A DNA stretch of 64,000 nucleotides from Pseudonocardia sp. MH-G8 (lineage in GTDB: Bacteria; Actinomycetota; Actinomycetes; Mycobacteriales; Pseudonocardiaceae): positions 81,376 to 145,375 of the forward strand of contig NZ_NKYF01000026.1 of assembly GCF_002262885.1 (NCBI RefSeq), written 5' to 3'. Position numbers and translations under genes: made by a program. This document shows positions 63,054 through 64,000 of the stretch, piece after piece; position 1 is the first letter of the stretch, and every line of letters begins with the position of its first letter. The notes under the pieces were generated by a model, which was not told the origin of the DNA, made no database searches, and saw nothing but the letters and a program-made list of their open reading frames with translations.

Positions 63054-64000
63054 GGGTGCTGCTTCCGGCGTCGGAAGGCCCGGTCGGTGTCGTAGAGGGC
63101 GGATTCGGTCGGTGTGAGGGTGAGGGCCACGGGGAGCCCGATCCGTTGACCGGACTTGATGAGGTATTTGCCGCGGCCCGGGTGGGCTCGGCCGGTGTGC
63201 CAGGTCGGGGGTGCCGCCCACGAGGTGATCAAGGCGCGTTCGCCTTCGGTCAGCGAGGTGATGCGTGCGAGGCCGTCGAGTTCGGATTCGGCGAGGCCAC
63301 CCAGGAGCAGGATCGCGTTGCGGGAGGCGAGCCCCCGCGCCTTGGCGCGGTCGGCCTCGGTGGGCAGGGCTTCGAGGTCGTCGAGGGAGTGGGTGATCTG
63401 GAACGAGACGACGCCGCGGTGCCGGCCCAGGCGGGTGATGCGGTCGGAGCGTTCGACGAGACCAGGGGCGGCGCGCAGGGCCCGCCACAGCTCGTCCTGC
63501 ACCTGCACGACGTTGTGCGGCGTCGCACCGGTGCCCGCCGCGTCGACCACGCCGGCTGCCCAGGCCCAGGAGCAGAGCATCGCGGCGGCTACGACGTCGT
63601 CCTCATCGTCGTCGAGCGCGCTGATGTCCAGCGACAGCGCAGGCGCGGAGGGATCGGCACGCACGGTGGACGGGCGGTCGAACAGCCCGCGGATCGCGCC
63701 TTCGCACAGCAGCCCGAGCGTGTTAGCCAGGTCCCGAGTGGTCCGGGCGTAGTCGGATGCGCCGCGGCAGGCCGCGATCCGTCGCATCGCATCCGGGCCT
63801 TCGGTGAGGACGCGGAGGACTTCGGGCACGAGCGGGTCGTCGTCGGCGTGGGCGGCGAGGTCGAGCGCGGCACCGAGCAGGCGGCGCTCGGTCGTGGTGA
63901 CGTCGGCGCGGCGCACGATGGTGATCAGCGCCTCGACCAGGGACAGCCGCCGTGCGCGGATGGTCTCTGCCAGCCGGGTCCGCTCGGTGCCGATCGCGCC
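63050..64000 (-). CDS. VirB4/TraC-like transfer ATPase (5' end outside window)
   Basis: The frame is open to the window edge, so the N-terminal part, including Walker A, is missing. The visible 316 residues contain the Walker B region (VVQVQDELWRALRAAPGLVE), GVVSFQITHSLDDLEALPTE as the following conserved region, and NAILLLGGLAESELDG. It supplies energy for the transfer channel and is translationally coupled to the VirD4-like gene (GTGA at 63050-63053). Confidence 0.82.
   Translation of the reverse strand, partial: GAIGTERTRLAETIRARRLSLVEALITIVRRADVTTTERRLLGAALDLAAHADDDPLVPEVLRVLTEGPDAMRRIAACRGASDYARTTRDLANTLGLLCEGAIRGLFDRPSTVRADPSAPALSLDISALDDDEDDVVAAAMLCSWAWAAGVVDAAGTGATPHNVVQVQDELWRALRAAPGLVERSDRITRLGRHRGVVSFQITHSLDDLEALPTEADRAKARGLASRNAILLLGGLAESELDGLARITSLTEGERALITSWAAPPTWHTGRAHPGRGKYLIKSGQRIGLPVALTLTPTESALYDTDRAFRRRKQHP

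Noticed and set aside
1..64000. tRNA, rRNA or CRISPR array
   Set aside because: No cloverleaf, rRNA segment or regularly spaced repeat was seen by eye. A tRNA scan would be needed to exclude an att-linked tRNA just outside the window.

Overview
The window is high-GC actinobacterial chromosome with many GTG starts, dense 4-bp gene overlaps, LysM/BTAD, DUF4913 and ArdC-type genes, and a single-gene IS66 element. Codon use and gene types suggest a Pseudonocardia-like member of the Pseudonocardiaceae. This is inference from sequence; no marker gene such as rRNA is present, and I saw no tRNA or CRISPR array.

Left part (1-32.2 kb) is chromosomal metabolism mixed with decay. It opens with an enolase-superfamily enzyme (cut by the window edge) coupled to a large FAD/Fe-S oxidase, divergent from a ThDP enzyme and a DUF296 protein. 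Next come a holin-like membrane protein, a FAD oxidoreductase, a CaCA cation exchanger, an XRE-ImmA pair and a metal-stress operon (thioredoxin fusion, MerR, STAS) with a readable MerR-type promoter. Between them lie remnants of fdhD, two MFS transporters and a ynfA gene, plus a frameshifted MFS/coiled-coil gene. An IS66-family element with a perfect 8-bp target duplication sits at 18.2-19.7 kb. A PLD-like/DnaB-like fusion protein (22.8-24.3 kb) faces a complete ABC uptake system followed by an amidohydrolase, a LacI regulator and a DAO-type oxidase (24.6-32.2 kb), which looks like one catabolic island of unknown substrate.

Right part (about 32.4-64 kb) is a conjugative or integrative element, or a composite of several. 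It begins with a frameshifted tyrosine recombinase and its frameshifted XRE partner, then a MobC-like gene and a relaxase. A 13-gene leftward operon (47.8 to 36.8 kb) encodes a Tad/Flp-type pilus: SAF/CpaB, TadZ, TadA, TadB, TadC, a small pilin-like protein, three TadE-like proteins, a LysM-BTAD protein and a prepilin peptidase. A primase-polymerase and an ArdC-like antirestriction protein face it. From 63 to 59.6 kb run leftward transfer genes: VirB4-like ATPase (cut by the window edge), VirD4-like coupling protein, DUF4913 protein and a cell-wall hydrolase.

The middle of the element (50-58.8 kb) is a cargo or defence-like patch. It has a TerD domain fused to a probable PD-(D/E)XK nuclease, a conspicuously AT-richer membrane P-loop NTPase with its own sigma70-like promoter, an XRE regulator, and fragments of an ATP-dependent DNA ligase and other small genes. 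The best candidates for undescribed biology are the PLD-DnaB fusion with altered catalytic residues, the TerD-nuclease fusion and the AT-rich membrane NTPase. A row of four 9-bp iterons at 59.05 kb, beside an excisionase-like gene, may be the control switch of the element.
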